From assembly GCA_037074765.1 (NCBI GenBank), contig JBAMDO010000179.1, positions 55,846 through 119,845 of the forward strand: a stretch of 64,000 nt of DNA, written 5' to 3'. This document shows positions 24,901 through 40,900 of this stretch, in pieces; the stretch's first letter is position 1; each line of letters begins with the position of its first letter. This DNA comes from Mansonella perstans. Lineage: Eukaryota > Nematoda > Chromadorea > Rhabditida > Onchocercidae. The notes under the pieces were generated by a model. The model was not told the origin of the DNA. It worked only from the letters and a program-made list of their open reading frames with translations, and ran no database searches. The position numbers and the translations under genes were made by a program.

Positions 24901-27900
24901 GATTCCGTTTCCGGATTTGGTGCTATTATTGAACTCTGCAAATTTTTTCTTTCAGACTATTAGCAAAAAAAAATAATTCAAATATTTTGCAAAATGTTCC
25001 GCTCAAATATGGCAGAAATTTCATTGTAAAATTAATTCATCATAGATTGTAATATCACAGATTATACCTATGAAACCATTTAATACAAAAATCAAATTCT
25101 TTTTCAGATTTTACTTCAGATTGAAATTGAAACGGGAGTATGAAATGAAATAACTTTAAAAAATGTTGAAATACTGTAAGAAAAATGAGAAAATTGACGG
25201 ATGAAAAAATTATTGCAATGTAAAACGAGAAATGAATGGAATGGAAAATGATGAAAATTGATTAATGAGAAATTAAAAATTTAATATCAAACCTGTTTAT
25301 GTGAAATTGAGCAATTTTTCTTATGTTCAATGAATCGTTCGACATTGTAAAATTTCGCCGAGCAAACACCACATAAATGACAATCCAAAGTCTGATCACA
25401 GTGTCCTGAAAGATATGATTAATTAGCATACATAATTAAGCAAAATATTAATATAATAGTTTAATCTACTTAGAAAATTTGTTTACTTGGTAATTTCGTT
25501 TATTTATGTATTCAATTTATTAAATTAGTAATATGAAAATAATCAAACGATTATTAGTCGTAAAATGGATTAGAATAACATCACATGATCTCTGACTTTT
25601 TTTTTGAACTGTACCAATTGCTTTTTTCTAATCTTCTTTTCTAATTTTTTGATTTGAAATTTCCATTTAAAATTTTTCATTTGAAATTAATTTTTTTTTT
25701 TCGTTTGAAAAAGCACTGTAAATAAATAACAGACAGATTATAATAAAACAAAAAAAAAAGTTACTGTCTTAAAAATATTGTAGGAATTATTATAGTAATA
25801 GCTTAGCCATACGGTAATTGTCTTAACACCACTGATGTTTTATTAAAACTAAATTGCACTTTAATGCTATCACAAATTTTTTATATTTTTCATTAAATGA
25901 CAATGAAATCGCAGCTATTGTTAGCTAAATAATTACTAAATGAAACTTGAAAGGATTTTTATTTTTTCATTTCTGATATTTCAATTATTAATTATTACAG
26001 TAGTAAATTCAAATTTATACTGATTACTAGTAAAACTTTATAAAAACACGCTTACGTACATGTTCAATACATACAAACGCATACACGTATAACGTGAAGC
26101 ATGTATTTTTGCAAAAGTTTTTTTTTGGAATATTTTAATGATGCTGTCGCCATATTTTTACGTTACGTATACGTAAAAATAGATATTAATTTAATATGAA
26201 AGAATAAAGATACATACACACATACACACACGCATGTATATACAGATACACATACACACGTATATATGCATTATGAATTGCAGCATTGACCAAAAATTAT
26301 TAAAAATTACATATCCTGTATTAGTGATGATCGAATGAGCAGCTTGCTATTGATAAAAAATTATTATCTCCATATAGCGAATTATCTTAACAGACAAACA
26401 CACACACGCACAGACACATACGTATGCATAAACAACAGCTACTTGAAATGAAAAATAAATTTGGGCTAAATTTGATTTGGACTAAATATTTAAGTAACAG
26501 AAAGTTTAAGTTAAAATGTAATACAACAAGATGAGTAATTTCTTCCTTCACAGAAGCAGAATTTAAATTATTAAATTGCTTTAATAAATTTAATTCGTGC
26601 ATTAAATAATGGTACTAATTACAATATGCATAACACTTTTTTTCTTTTCATTCCGGAAAAGTGAACTTTTTTTTTGTTGCTATATTTTAATAGTATTATT
26701 TTCTGTTTAAAATCAAATCTAAAAATTTTTATGATGATTTCCCCAGTACATCATTTCCATATTTATCATTTCCTTTTATGGTATCGGATTTTCCTGAATA
26801 GACCCGCTCGGTTTAAAAATCATTGTACTTTAAAATTGAATTTGAAAATTTGTAATTACAGTAAAATTTAAGAAGGAAAAGTATTATTTAATTTGAAATT
26901 TACCTTTCTTGGCAACATCAATTATACTTCATCAATTTGGTTAAAATTTTGAAATTATTGCTCACCAAAAAGTCATCGTGTCACTAAAGATTTTATCACT
27001 TTAATGAATAAGTGTCATGGTGACAAAACATTTGGTGACATGATGATTTGAAAGAAAAAAAATAAAAACCAATCATATAATAAAAAGCAATAAAATTTTC
27101 TTTCATAAAATGAAAAAAAGTGAAATAAAATGGCAACAATAATCAAATGATATGCTCCTATCTCTCTCCTCTACTATTTCATCTTCTCCCCCGTCTCCCG
27201 CGGGTATTTAATAAATATAAAACTGATTGCTTTTATCGCATCTTTTTGCATAGAATTTAATATAATGGAGTATGAGAAAAAGCAAAGAGATCAATTTCAT
27301 TCATTAATTTTAATTCAATTAAAATCGAACCGCACTAAAATAAAAAGGAACTAATTTCATTAACATAAATTAATTAGAACTAGAATTTAAATTAACCTTC
27401 TTTCCTATTTTATAGAAACAATCATGTCGAAGCTATAAGTTAACTATTAATTTATGGTATTTTCTTTTTACAATAGCGATATGTTGTGGGTAAACCGTGG
27501 GTAAATTTTTGATTCCTATTTAACTTCTTAGCCTTCCACACTGAACTCTGAACTTAGCTTTGACATGATTGATTGAATGAAATAAATCAAATTTGTAACC
27601 TAAAAACTTCGACATAAAATGAAACTTTTCCATCATAAAAAATATTTAGTTTTGTCAATACAAAGCTAAATGGAACAATCCATAATAATTTCTTTTTCCT
27701 TTTCTTCCATTTAAACTTGTTTTTGCTTTTTTAAACTGATGATTCAGTGGTAACAACAACATCTTTGATGAGCCATCTCTCTCTATTGTAGCCAGATGAC
27801 AAAAACCGTTAATTGATGACAAATTTGGTGTTGTAAATTGAGAAACTCAATCCCTAATCTTTCTCTTCTTCACTTATTCCTTTTTTTTTTGCTCAAACTA

Positions 27901-28890
27901 TTTGAAGCAAAATATGATATTAGTTGTTGACTGAATGGATGAATGATAAAAATCTTAAAAAATTTCAATCCTTAACAAAAATATTTTTGTCGTAAATGCA
28001 ATTTATATTTTTAACAAAAAAAATTCTTCTTGAGGCAGTAAATTTTTCAAAGAACCGAATTATGACTAGAAAATTAATTAATCTATTTTGTTCAATGATA
28101 CTTTTCCGGAATCGGTGGTATCGTGGTAAAAGGGCTCTTGGAGTATGGAAAGGAACAGGTTCAATTTTTGTTGTTTTTTTTCTTTTTTTTTTTTTTTGTT
28201 CGATTCTATTTCCACTTAACGGACAAAATGATCATTATTCAAATTTAATTTTTTTAACCAAACAAAAAAAGTCTTTTTTTTGGAAAAAAACTTTTCAAAT
28301 TAATACGTGCAATAAATGCATTTCGACCAGGTCCTTTTTCCATTTTTCTTTTTTTGTTTTCTAAGTGAAAATTTTTTGAACAAAACTTTTGGAAAATTTT
28401 TTGTCCGAAAGTGAGCATTTCTTTTGTTTTTTTCGCTTTTCTTTTTTCATTACAATGCTTTCATTAAAAAATTTCTCTCTTACAGATAAGCCAAAAAAAA
28501 AAAAAACAGATGGTACACACTCATATGTACAACATACAAATACACATACACGCATATTAGATGCAGAAAACAAGATCATTTAATAGATGGTAATTTTAAA
28601 AAAAGCTCATAGCTTATCCACCGTATCGCTTTTTCTGTTTGCAAAAAAAAAAAACAAAAAGCAAAAAATGGACGATCGTAAAAAGCTTTTTTGAAGTCAT
28701 AAAACAAACTGAAATTTATGATGTTCTTTTTCTTAACTATTTTTTTTTTAAATCAATTTGCTTTCAATTAAATCTTAGAAACTCTTACGCCACTTCCTAA
28801 ATTTCAAATTATATTTTTCTAAACTTTAAAATATTTTAGCAAGCGAACGATAAACGCTATGAAATGAAACGAAATCAAATAATGATTTCA

Positions 28891-28923
<33 letters not shown>

Positions 28924-31900
28924 TTTATTCCAGAAATGATTTCATTGATTTATGCATTAAGGAAATTGGAAATGAAATAACAATAGATTGTGAAGCAAAA
29001 ATCTTTGAATTTTCAATAAAGTCTCGAATATGCTTTTTGGAGTATGAAAGTTGCAATTTTCATGTAAATATTACGATCCCAATCAAGTAATTGATAAATT
29101 TAAAAAAAATTTTTGAATTGCAGATTGGATTTTGCTTTGAATGATAACTGATGAATTAAATTTCTGGAAGATGCTTTCAAAGCTATAAAAATGACCGTTC
29201 AAATTGTCGAGAACAAAAGAAGCCAGCTGAGATTATTTATCTGTTAATGATAATTTTACTTATTCATGAAAATGAACTTATATCGCTAATTTCAAAACTT
29301 TTTTTGATAGTAAAAGAAAATTACAAATACACTTTAATCTTATTACAAAAATAACATCATTATAAATGTTTCAATTTCAGTAACAGAATGGTCATTAGGT
29401 CATTACAGATAATTTAGCTTTATTAATAAAAACAATTATGTATTACTTCTTCTAATAATTCTGTGAAGCGAACAATTATCGTTATCAACAAACATAATAT
29501 TCATTTTGATGCAAATCCCTCTCTCATCTGTTTCAATCAAATCGTAAAAATCGAAAAATAAAAATCCGAACTGCCTTCTCTCTCTCCCATTCCTTTTCTC
29601 TGTCTCTTTTTCTCTCTCTTTCACCTTCTCTTTTCTTCTGAAATGCAAAAGCACAAAAAAAGCCGCCATTCAGAAGTTAAAAATGATAAATATCGATGTT
29701 TGTTTCAAGCTTTTTTCAAAAATAAAAAAAAAAATATTTTCTATTACAACATTGCAATTTTTATTCATTCAATTTTTATTTATTTATTTACTTATTCATT
29801 TATTTATTTCTTTATTTGTTTGTTTACTTATTTATCTATACAATTACTTATTTACTTAATTACTTATTCATTTACTCGTTTACTTATTTACCTATCTTGT
29901 TGAAATGCAGATAGATAAAATTATCCAAAGAGGAAATGAAAGGAATGAAGATAATCCTTTGATAATTCGTTATCTCTTCTATCTCTTCCGTTAATTGTTC
30001 ATTACAAAATCCACAAAACATGTAGCTTGAAAGAATGAAATTTTCTTTTTTTTTTGAAAAATTTTAAAAGAGAAATTTTTGAAAAATTCTTTTTCAAAAA
30101 TTTTTACAGAAGTTAAATCTCATAATTAATGAGTGCAAAATCATCACACTTCATTTCTAAAAATAAAAAAAAAACTGTTCAACTCTTCTCTCTCTCTCTT
30201 TCTCTTTCTCTCCTTTCCCATTTCTACGAAAGCATACACGTTAGTTAAAACGAAAAGTAAAATTTTTTCCAATGCTTTTTTTTTTTCGCTCGTTAAAAAA
30301 AAAAGATGAAAAGTTTTTTTTCCTCAATTTGAATTTTGTTCAAAATTCATTTCTTTTGCACACGATAAAATTGTTGGAAGAGAAAGAAAGAAAGAAAAAA
30401 AGAGTGGAAGTGAAAATTGAAATCAAAATTAAATTCCATCTCTTGCTTCCTTTTCTTTTCATTCCTCTCTGTCTTTTTCCTAAATTCATCCAATATTTTT
30501 TATTGTATTAAAAAATACTTTTGGCCAATTATTTCCAAATATTCGTTCTGGCTTCTTTCTTTTTGCTGAAATTAAAATTGGAATTGAAAAGACAAAAAAA
30601 AAAAAAATAAATCCCAAAGCTTAAAAAAGTTTCATCTATTTGCATCGGTAGTGAATATCAATACAACATGTCGTAATCCATTTGACTGTCAATATCGATT
30701 CAATGATTAGGATAAAATTTAAACTAATCCAACTATTTTCAATGACAGATGACATTTATCATTATCATTTCCCATTCATTAAACTAATTAGTGATTAGAA
30801 TAAGTTTGATCCTTAACAATTTGTTCATCTGGAATACTTACATACACACACATCAAATACTAATGAAGAATTCCCGAAATCATTCTGTTATCAATTTAAG
30901 TTTGATTTTATTTAAAATATATTAAAGGGAAAAAAAAATCCATTTAACACATCTAATTATAAGAAATCAAATTTCAATTACTAAATTTTTCAATAATTTT
31001 TATTGAAAAAGAAAGATTTAAGGTTTATTTTTTTTCAAAGAGAAAAAGGGAAAAAACACAAAGCAAAAGATTTGGAAAATGTAATCGAAAATTCAATAAA
31101 AGAATTTGTAACAGTTTTAAAATTTGAAATTGTAAAGCTAAACTAGTTATTACAAGGAAAAATAATAATAATAATCTTCTGGATTATGGTGATAATAATA
31201 TTGATATAATTGAATGGAATGCAAATGGTTGGATATTACTGAAATATTCATCCCTCTCTTTCTTTTCCTCTTTTTGCAATTTGATGAAATTTTGCAAAAA
31301 TGCTTTTAACCATTCTGTTTAATTGATCTACAAATGATCTGAGGCATGAGATGGCATGATATGGATTATTTGATATGAGGATTATGGGTTCATTTAGCAC
31401 CTCCTTGATATGTTTCGTATTTGATTTGATGAATTGCACCAACTATCATTCGATATGCTTCACTGAATCGATCATTCTAACAATTGTCATTTGTCCTCCT
31501 TTTTTCGGCAACAGCAACAAATCGAATACAGGATATTTTCATGAAGATAATTAAACAATTGAAATGTTGATTCATCCATCAATTGCACTGATTGTTCTTC
31601 CCTGTTATTTGATTTGTTCCCGAGAATGCTTAGCAGTAGGAAAGAAAAAAAAAAACCTGGTTCCTTATAAAAAGATTAAGCGCAAATTATTGTCAAATTA
31701 TGCAAAAATTTTATGCTGCTGCATTTGAGTTAAATTTTTTAGACTTCTGAAAGAATTAAATTTTTCATAATTTTACTTTTAAGAGCAAAGAGCAAAGAAA
31801 GGAAAAAACGATTGAAATTGTTGCAAAAATTATAATCTTATTATTATTAAATAATAAAAATTATACATTAATTATATTAAATTAACTAATTAATACATTA

Positions 31901-34900
31901 ATTATAATTCTAAAAGATATCACTTCGTGCATTTTATAAACTTTTGATAGCTAATCTCTTGCAAACTTATTCCAGCGTATTTGAATATTGTTCAGCAAAA
32001 TTCACAACTAAGCGCTATTATAATGTTGCCATAAGCAAAGATAATTACAAATAGGTCATTTATTGGCTATTTAGGCTACAACAGAATGGCTAACAAAAAT
32101 GAAATGAAATATAGGAAAGCGATAATTAATTGTTTAAAAATTTAATCAATTCCTATCACAATGTATCTTTAACCGTAAATATGACGTTATTAGATGATTG
32201 CTAATAGTTTATGGAGCAAATAATGAATTTTTTTCAATCCTGAAATTCTGAAATATTCTGAAGGAAATTTCGGCACTGAAAAAACATTGCAAAATTAAAG
32301 TCTTTTCAAAAATGCGCAAAGGTAAAAAAATTATTATAGTCGCGTGAATGTTATTATAACTAAGTAAATCTCTTATTTTTCTATTTAAATTTTTTTAAAA
32401 AAAAAAAAAAAAAAGCATTCAATGTTATTTATTAACAAATCATTCCCTTGGCTTTTTTTTCCTCTTTGTTTGCTTGGCTCTTTTTTCTTTCATGAGAAAA
32501 AAAAAAGACCTAATCATTTTACATTTTCTTATTTGCCATTGCACATTGTATTAGCTAAATTTCCTGTTTAAATTATTTCAAATAAAATTCGATCATTTAA
32601 TTTTTTTCTATTTCGCCTTTTTTTTTCCCCCTTTATTTGATTAGATGCATAGTGAAATTTTGATTTTTTTTTTTTTCTTTAGATATCTAATTAAATGATA
32701 GTACTTTTCGTTGGTTTTCCGGAAAATGAAATTGCTTGAAAATGATTATTGATCCATTTTTGTGCTTAACATAACATTAAGCATTCATTTTCATCCGGTT
32801 TAACTTTTTTTTGTCAATTCTATTTATTCATTCCTTTTAACTTTATTCAAACTCATTTAATCAGTTCATTTCACCAATATATTTCGTTTTTTTTCTCTCT
32901 CTCTCTCTCTCTCTTTCTTTTCGTCTCTTTCTCTTTTTCTCTTTCTTTCTTTTTTTTTTTTTTTTACACTCATATCATAGTTATGCAAAATTTTATTTTT
33001 CTAATCAAATAGACAACAAAAACTTTCATTTTTTTTTTCTTTTTTGGATTTCTCTTAAAAGATCCAGAAAGTTTTTATTTTATCGTCTTTTTTTCTTTTC
33101 TCAATGAGAGAAAAATGTAATATTACGGTAAGTTCTTTAGGGAAAAGACGAGAAATTGATAATGATAAGAAGATGATGAATGTGAAAGTTTTTGATGATA
33201 ATAATAATAACAATTGCAATAGGGACACTAGAGAGAGAAAGAATAAGAGAGAGAGGGAGAGAGAGAGAAAGGAATACAAAAAATTAATAGATACGGAAGA
33301 GAAGAGATTAATAAACAAGAAAACACAATTTAATTTAATTTTGTTTAAAATATGAATATGTGTGTATGTGTGTATGTATAGGTGTACAGGCATGTATATA
33401 TATTTGTGTATGTGGGACAGTAAAAAAAAATACAGATAAAAAAATTTGAATATACATGCATAAATACACACACATACACACACATACACACACACATACA
33501 CACACACATACACACACACCCACATACACACACATACATACACACACATACATACACACACATGCACACCTACATATGTATATATATAAGACATGTCAAA
33601 ATGCAAATAGATGGTCATCATTGCTAACATCATCACTATTACCATCTAAATTAAGTTTTATCTAGAAAGCCCATTTAAAGAAGCCAATGCTTGGCCATTG
33701 GTTTAAAATCCATTCCAATAAGCATTTTTCATCACTCTATATATTTCCTTTTCTTCCTATCCTCTCTCTCTCTCTCATTTCCCTCTCTTCTCTCTCTCTC
33801 TCTTTCTCTTTCTCTTTAAAAATTTATACCTCAAGTAAAATTTATTTATTGGATCTTCATACTCTTATAATGAACCAAAATTTCATCTTATTAGCTTTAC
33901 TTCAATATCCATTTTATCTCTCTCTCTCTCTCTTTCTCTCTCCCTCTCTCTCTCTCCTTCATAATGTCTATTTATTCGTTCATCAATCTGTAAACTTCAT
34001 AAAATGAAATGAAATAACCAAATAAAAAAAAAAAAAAAAAAAAAAGACAAGAAAAAACGAAAAAGAGAAATGCATAAAACAAATTGTTATTTTTTTTTCT
34101 TTTTAGGAATAATATAATTTCAGATTAGATTTATTTGAAATGATTTTATCATAGATTTCTAAAATATAAATTTTATTTTTCAATTACAGTACAATAATCT
34201 AATACAGATTAGAAAAATATCAATTAAAAGTAATTTCAATTAAACAATCACACTTTATACTTATTGTTTATTGTAATATCATTTAAAAAAAGAAAAGTAA
34301 TGATTATATTTGAGTGTTTGATGAAATTCTAATAATAACAAATGATAACACTGTGATAACAAATTTTGTTTACGGTATTATTTAGTTGCTTATTGGAAGA
34401 AAAGTATAAAAATTGAATAAGCATTTTTTAATGTAATTTTGCTAATTATCAAATTACAACAACAATTCCATCGCTATAGTTTATCGTCTAAACATTACAT
34501 TTAATACTCTATAACAGTAATATTTAATAATCCATAATCATAAACATTATTATTATCATTATTTATTATTATTATTATTACTATTATTATAGTTATTATT
34601 ATTATTATCATTATTATTACTATTATTACTATTATTGTTTATCAGGATTGAAAGAGAAAAACATTTCATGGGAATTGTATTCACGATGAAAATAATTCAG
34701 AACCAATCAACTGAATCAGCTTGTTAAATTTTGAATTGGTTGGACGCACAAATTGCTATCCCTCAAAATTATTATCGTATTCCAGTGCTCGTAATATCTA
34801 TTCTATTCAAATGACTTTTTCCAATAAGACACCGTAATATCATTAAATGAATGTTCATTTATAACATAGTCTAAGTAGATATGGTCAGATTTAATTAACA

Positions 34901-37900
34901 ACTCTATTTGCATTTCATTCAACTGCATAAACAATTATTTGTTGCAACAATAAGGATAGAATAAATAATTCAACAAATAATAGAGGTATACTGATTGCAA
35001 CAACAATAATAATAATAAAGGTAAAACGAATAATTTAACTAAATTAAATATATTACAACAATAAGAATAATTCTTTGAACTAATTGATATAAATTAAAAT
35101 AGTAATTTAATATTTCTTTAACAAAAAATAAAGATTGAATTATTTTCAACTAGAGAAACAAATTGGTAAAGAAAACTTGAAGTACATATTGCTCTGTGTT
35201 ATGCATATAATTAATTATCAGACAATATTTATTAATTAAATATTAATTTGAATAATCGAAAGTAAATTCCAGTGCATTCAAAATAATTAAGAAAATAATT
35301 TTGATGTAAATGAATTTTAGTGACTTGGCAAATTTTACTGAAATATCCGTTGAATTGTTTTTGATAGTTATAGCGTTTTGTAGTTATAAGTACGAGATAC
35401 AGTAATATTGCTGTTGTAAATCTCTTTTAAGTAATCAGAAATTTCAATAAATTTAATAATCAACCAATTCCATTAAATTACAATTTCTCTTTTTCAATCT
35501 ATCTGCCTCATTTCTAAAACTGTTTTTCTTTTTCAAGCTAATAAAATCGATTGCTATCCTATACATTAATTCGTGAACATATCAAATTATCATTCATCGA
35601 AGTTATGAACATGGAACTCTTCCAGTAATGATGCAAAATAATATCCCTTTAATTTCATAGTCTTTAAAATTTTAAATTTTAAATTTCATAGTCACAACAA
35701 TATTTTCAATAATAGCAAATCCATAATGGTCAATAATAATGAAATTTAAAAAGTCTATCGTTCTTGTTCTATCTTGGCTAGTTGACTGCATTAGGTTGAC
35801 ATTTTCGTTTTAAACAATGAGAGAGAATTGGATGAAATTTAGTTTAGTTAAAGAGACAAATATGATGGATGACACGAGTACTGTGTTCATTTTGAAATAA
35901 AATTAAATGACTTTTATTATTGTTATTATTTTTATGATTAATATTATTATTATTATCATTATTATAGCTATTACCATTTTTATTTATTAATATTTATGAT
36001 GATTTTTTGATTTAGTAATAATTTGTTCATATGCATGCGCGTATATAAGAATGTTTTAAATTTCGACAAATTGGATTTTAAGTGCATTTAATCATTAACT
36101 AATTAACTTTAACCATCAACTAATTAACTGATTTGAGGATAAATAAAATCAAAACTTTAAATGTGAATGTAATAGGAAACAAATTCATTGATTAAATCTT
36201 CAAACTTCAATTTTGAATATGCAGAATTCGATGGCAATATTAATAAAATCAATAGTTTGGAAATAAGCCAATGAAAGATAAATTAGTCTTAGTGTACATT
36301 CTTTTTACACAATACTGATTGCTTTACACACACATTCAAAGTAATTAAATTATCTCGCATTTTCAGACACTATAAGAACAGTGAATTATTGTTCAGCCCT
36401 CACTAACGCATTAGGCCAAATGAATAAAGAAGACAAGAAAATAAACCTAATTCAGAAGAAAGATAAGGAATGTTATTGATTATGATGGCTATTATCAAGA
36501 ATGATTGTAATAGCAATAACATTGACAGTGTTAGCAATGCTATCAGTGATAAAGTTGCTACAGTGACACATTCGCTCTGATAGCGAATAATGGTGATAAC
36601 AAAATAATAACGATAACAAAAATAAAATGGATGAATTTGTGATAAATGTGATAAATGGTGATACTAATGCTAATTGATGTTATTAAGTTGCACCAAGTTG
36701 AAGCATTCGAATATTTGGCTTAATGAACGATTTGGACCATTTCCTATTTAAATTCTCTTATTGTTTTTCAATAACCGATTTCAAATGAGCAATTAATTTC
36801 TATGTACTTTCCTTCTCCTATTTTCCATTCCCTCTCTCTCTCTCTCTCTTTAACTTCCCTCTTGGCTCCTTATTATCCTAAAGCAATGTCCACATCAAGA
36901 GCTATTAGTAATAATGGTCTCGGTTCTCAATAATGGTCATTTATGTCATTCAAAGCTGACATACAAATAATAATTAAAATAAAAATATAAACAGATGTAG
37001 CACAATTAAATTATTACTTAATTACAAGTATAGCAAATTATCTATGTCCCATCTCAATTTACTATTGAAGAATTAGAAACAGTCATCTGATATTTAATTT
37101 ACTAACATTTAAAAGTTTCATATTTCAACTAACATAGGGTCCATACTTCCCTTTTCTTTTTTTCTTGCATGAAACTTTTCGAATTATCTTTTATATAATT
37201 TAATTTTTGATCTCTTATTTGAATATATTTTAAATTTTTGCTTTTGAATTGTATAATCATTCAATTCATTTTACTAAATATTAATGAGTTATATCATTTC
37301 AGCTATCTCTTTCTTTCATTCACAGTTATTTCATTTCAACTTTCAAATTTAATTATTTTCTCCATTATTTCATTTATTTTGGAAATAATTTTTGCAATCA
37401 GACAACTTCGATTAATTATGCTAATAATTCTTTTTTCCCAATAAAAATACATTTGTCATCATCCATCAATTTTTTAATTCATTGATTTCAATCAAATTAA
37501 AAATGATGAAATTTGAAAGTTTCCTTTTTCCTTTCATTTTATTTCAAAAAGAAAAAGAAAATTTTGAAATTTCAAAATTTCAAAATTGATAACTGATGTT
37601 AACTAATACAATACCGGCTCATTCCATCCACCTCAATCTTTGTAGCATGTCAAGATCTACATTAAAAGCATTTTCATGGTTGATTGATTACCTACTGGCA
37701 ATACTTGACATCAGGTAATATTGTATATGCACAGGTGTCGTTATGTTAGATCATTACATGATAACAATCTTTCAACTTCCCTTACTTCTTACCCTTTCTT
37801 CTTTCCTGGAAATGAAAAACGGCGAAAAAAACGGCAAAAAAATTGTAGAAAAATTTTGTACAATTTGATGAATTGCTGATTACTTCAATAGATTTTTCGA

Positions 37901-40900
37901 AAATTCGAAAAACTATCAATTAATATTTACGTGACATTTGCATCATTACATACTTCATTTTTTTTTTTTTTTTTTTGAAATAAAATGAAATTACTTTTAA
38001 ATTGCCTTTAAATGATTTCAGATAATTTGAATTATGCATTGATTGTTTGGAGGAAAAAAAAAATGTTAAATATTTCATTCCTCATTTCATCACTATCAAC
38101 TATACAGTATTTTTCTGCTAAAACAAAGAAATTAGTGCTGATAGCAATTAACTCAAGCCTGCTACTATTTAGCATAATGGTTTTACCGGTGTACGGAATA
38201 TAATCGGATGATATGATTTATGCTACATCTTCTTTATCCACTTTTTCTTACTTTCCCGGAGATGATGAAAAAAAACTTGTAATATCCACACGATAAAAAC
38301 TATTCAGTTTGAATTTGGTTCATTTGAATTTATAGAAATAATTGAAATTAGATGAATTTCCTTGATCATTTTCATTACTGCATTATTGCTATTTAAAGTT
38401 TACAAAAATAAATCAACTAGAACAGAAATCAATAAAATTCTTTTCTTTGATCTTTCTTGCTTCCATTCTTTTTCCATTATTTAAATGAGAAATGATAATG
38501 TTGGACTTTGCCACTTATGAATTTGTAAAAGAAACAATATGAGGTGATAATGAATTAGGAACAAAAACTCTTCGATATTCCAAAAAGATTAAAGGTCATA
38601 GGTGAATCGACATTAAAAAAATTTAATTTTTCATAATTTTAATTAACTGAACTTTAAATTGTAATTTTAAATTAACTGAATATAATTACTTTTCAAATAA
38701 TGCGAAAATTTACCTGAAGAATTTGAAATTAAAAGAGACAAAAAAATTTTAATAATTTGAAATAAATTAAACTTGCAATTTAAACTTGTTCATTTTTCCA
38801 GTAATTCATTTGATAAGTGAAACTTTGATTTAATGTAAAAATCAGAATTTTGTAAAATTATTGCTTTTTTTCTTTTTTTGTCTTTTCATTCATGACATTT
38901 ACTTGGGTTGGAACTTTTTGCAAGTTTGAAAAAAAACTTTCATGACAAAATTTTAAAAATTGTTTAATTGAAAAAATGCAAACAGAAAGTTTTGCATTTT
39001 TCTACGTAACTAATCAACATGCATGCATACAATAAATCGATTAGGAAAAAAGATTGTTGTAAAAATCGTTTCGTTTTTCGGGCATATTTGACCTTGAATG
39101 ACATTTGATGAAGGAGTAATAATTCGTGTATTAAAATAATGTGTTGTTTGCGAAATGAACCATTGAAAAGTCAAAAATGTACCCCTAAAACTAATCTTCA
39201 AATGATCAAATGCTCATTTTCAGAAATATTATCTTTCTTTATGGAATTCATTCCTTATTTTAAACTTCCCTAATCAAACTTTATGAATTTATGCAATTAA
39301 ATGAAAAAAGCTCAGCGTAAAAAAAGAAGGAAAGAAACAAACTGAAGAAATGATGACTGGTTGAAATTAATTAACAAATTAAGTACCATTATTTTTTAAA
39401 ATAAGTGAAAGATTAGATGTTGAAATGAAATTTTTGAAAAACTAAATTCGAAATTGATTCATAATAAGAATTTTCTCATTAATTAACATAATGAAAAAAT
39501 GTTATTAACAAAGTCAAAAATCTAATTGCATATTGAAATTCGGTCTTCAGCATAGTAGCTATAGAGCTACAGTAAACATTTTAATTTGAAATTGAAATTT
39601 CATTCTAAAATTTAAGAAGAAAATTGAAGGCTTCCTTCATTTATGACATTTCTTAATAAAGAAATAAAAATGGCTGTTCATTTCCTTTTTTTTTCATTCT
39701 CCCTTCAATATCCTTGAAATTGTTTTAATTCATTAAAATTGATTTCACAATTAATGGTCACACATTAATGACAATTCATTTTGTGGTGGCAGAATTTGGC
39801 GTTTTTTTTTAATTTTTCCATTTTGCGACATTTTATTTTTTTTGATCTTTTTGTCCTCAAAAATCAGTACGGATCATTTTCAATACATTTTAAATATGAA
39901 ATGATGAATTATTTTTATTTCTCGTAGTTTTTATAAAACTCATCAATCATGCTTTCAAAAAAAAAAAAAAAAAATCCGAAAATTAAGCGAAGAAAATAGC
40001 GTATGACAATTTTTTAAATGCTTTAAATTCTTTTAATGTACTGCTAATGTCAATAATGATTTAAAAAAATTGAAATGTAAAATTCAATAGCAAATTTTGA
40101 AAGCTGTTATAATAAAAATTTGAAACGGCAAAATTTCATTGAATAAAAGAAAACTGAAAAGAAAAGAAATGATTAGGAAATTTTTAAAAATTTTTCTAAA
40201 TTTTAAAAAAAGAATTAAATCGAAATTTTAGACGTTGGCAAATTTAACGGTTCAAAAAAATTTTTATTAAGTGAATTTTTTTCTTTTTCTTTGCCGTAAA
40301 ATTAAAAATTAATGAAGCGTAAATGGCAATTTTTACATTATCATGGTAATTTACTATTAATGATGATAGTGTACGATGAATAAAGAGTAAAATAAAATTG
40401 AAAACTATGAGAGAACCATTACTGTCATCTGTAATACCTGTTTTTCATATCTGTGACATCACAGCCTGTTGAATTATTTTTTTGCCCTCTTAGTAAATGT
40501 TGTCAAATCTATATTATTAATATTTCTTTTTGTCTAATAGTTCAGTTTTTTTTTTTTTTTTTTTTTGGAGAGAAAATAAAGAAAGCAAAAGTAACTTTCG
40601 AGAACTAATTTCAAGTATTCAAGTATTCCAGTAGATTTACTTTCCCGCCTCCTACTTTTTTTTCAACTTCCTTTTTCTTCCTTACAAATAAGATGAATTT
40701 TCGGCCGGTAATGCTTAAATCAATTTCCCAATTAAAATTTGCCGAATGTTAAATATTGCATAAATTTAATCAATTAATCGTATAAACCATTTTTCAAATG
40801 ATGAGCTCATATGATATCTTGAAAATTTGTCACCAACTTTCAATAAATTGTCATGACTATTGCTCTTACTATTGTTATGATGATGATTTGCGCTCAAGTT

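Noticed and set aside
28361..28579. Overlapping Phe/Lys-rich ORFs on both strands
   Set aside because: Products of poly-T/poly-A and ACAC sequence, with no supporting feature.
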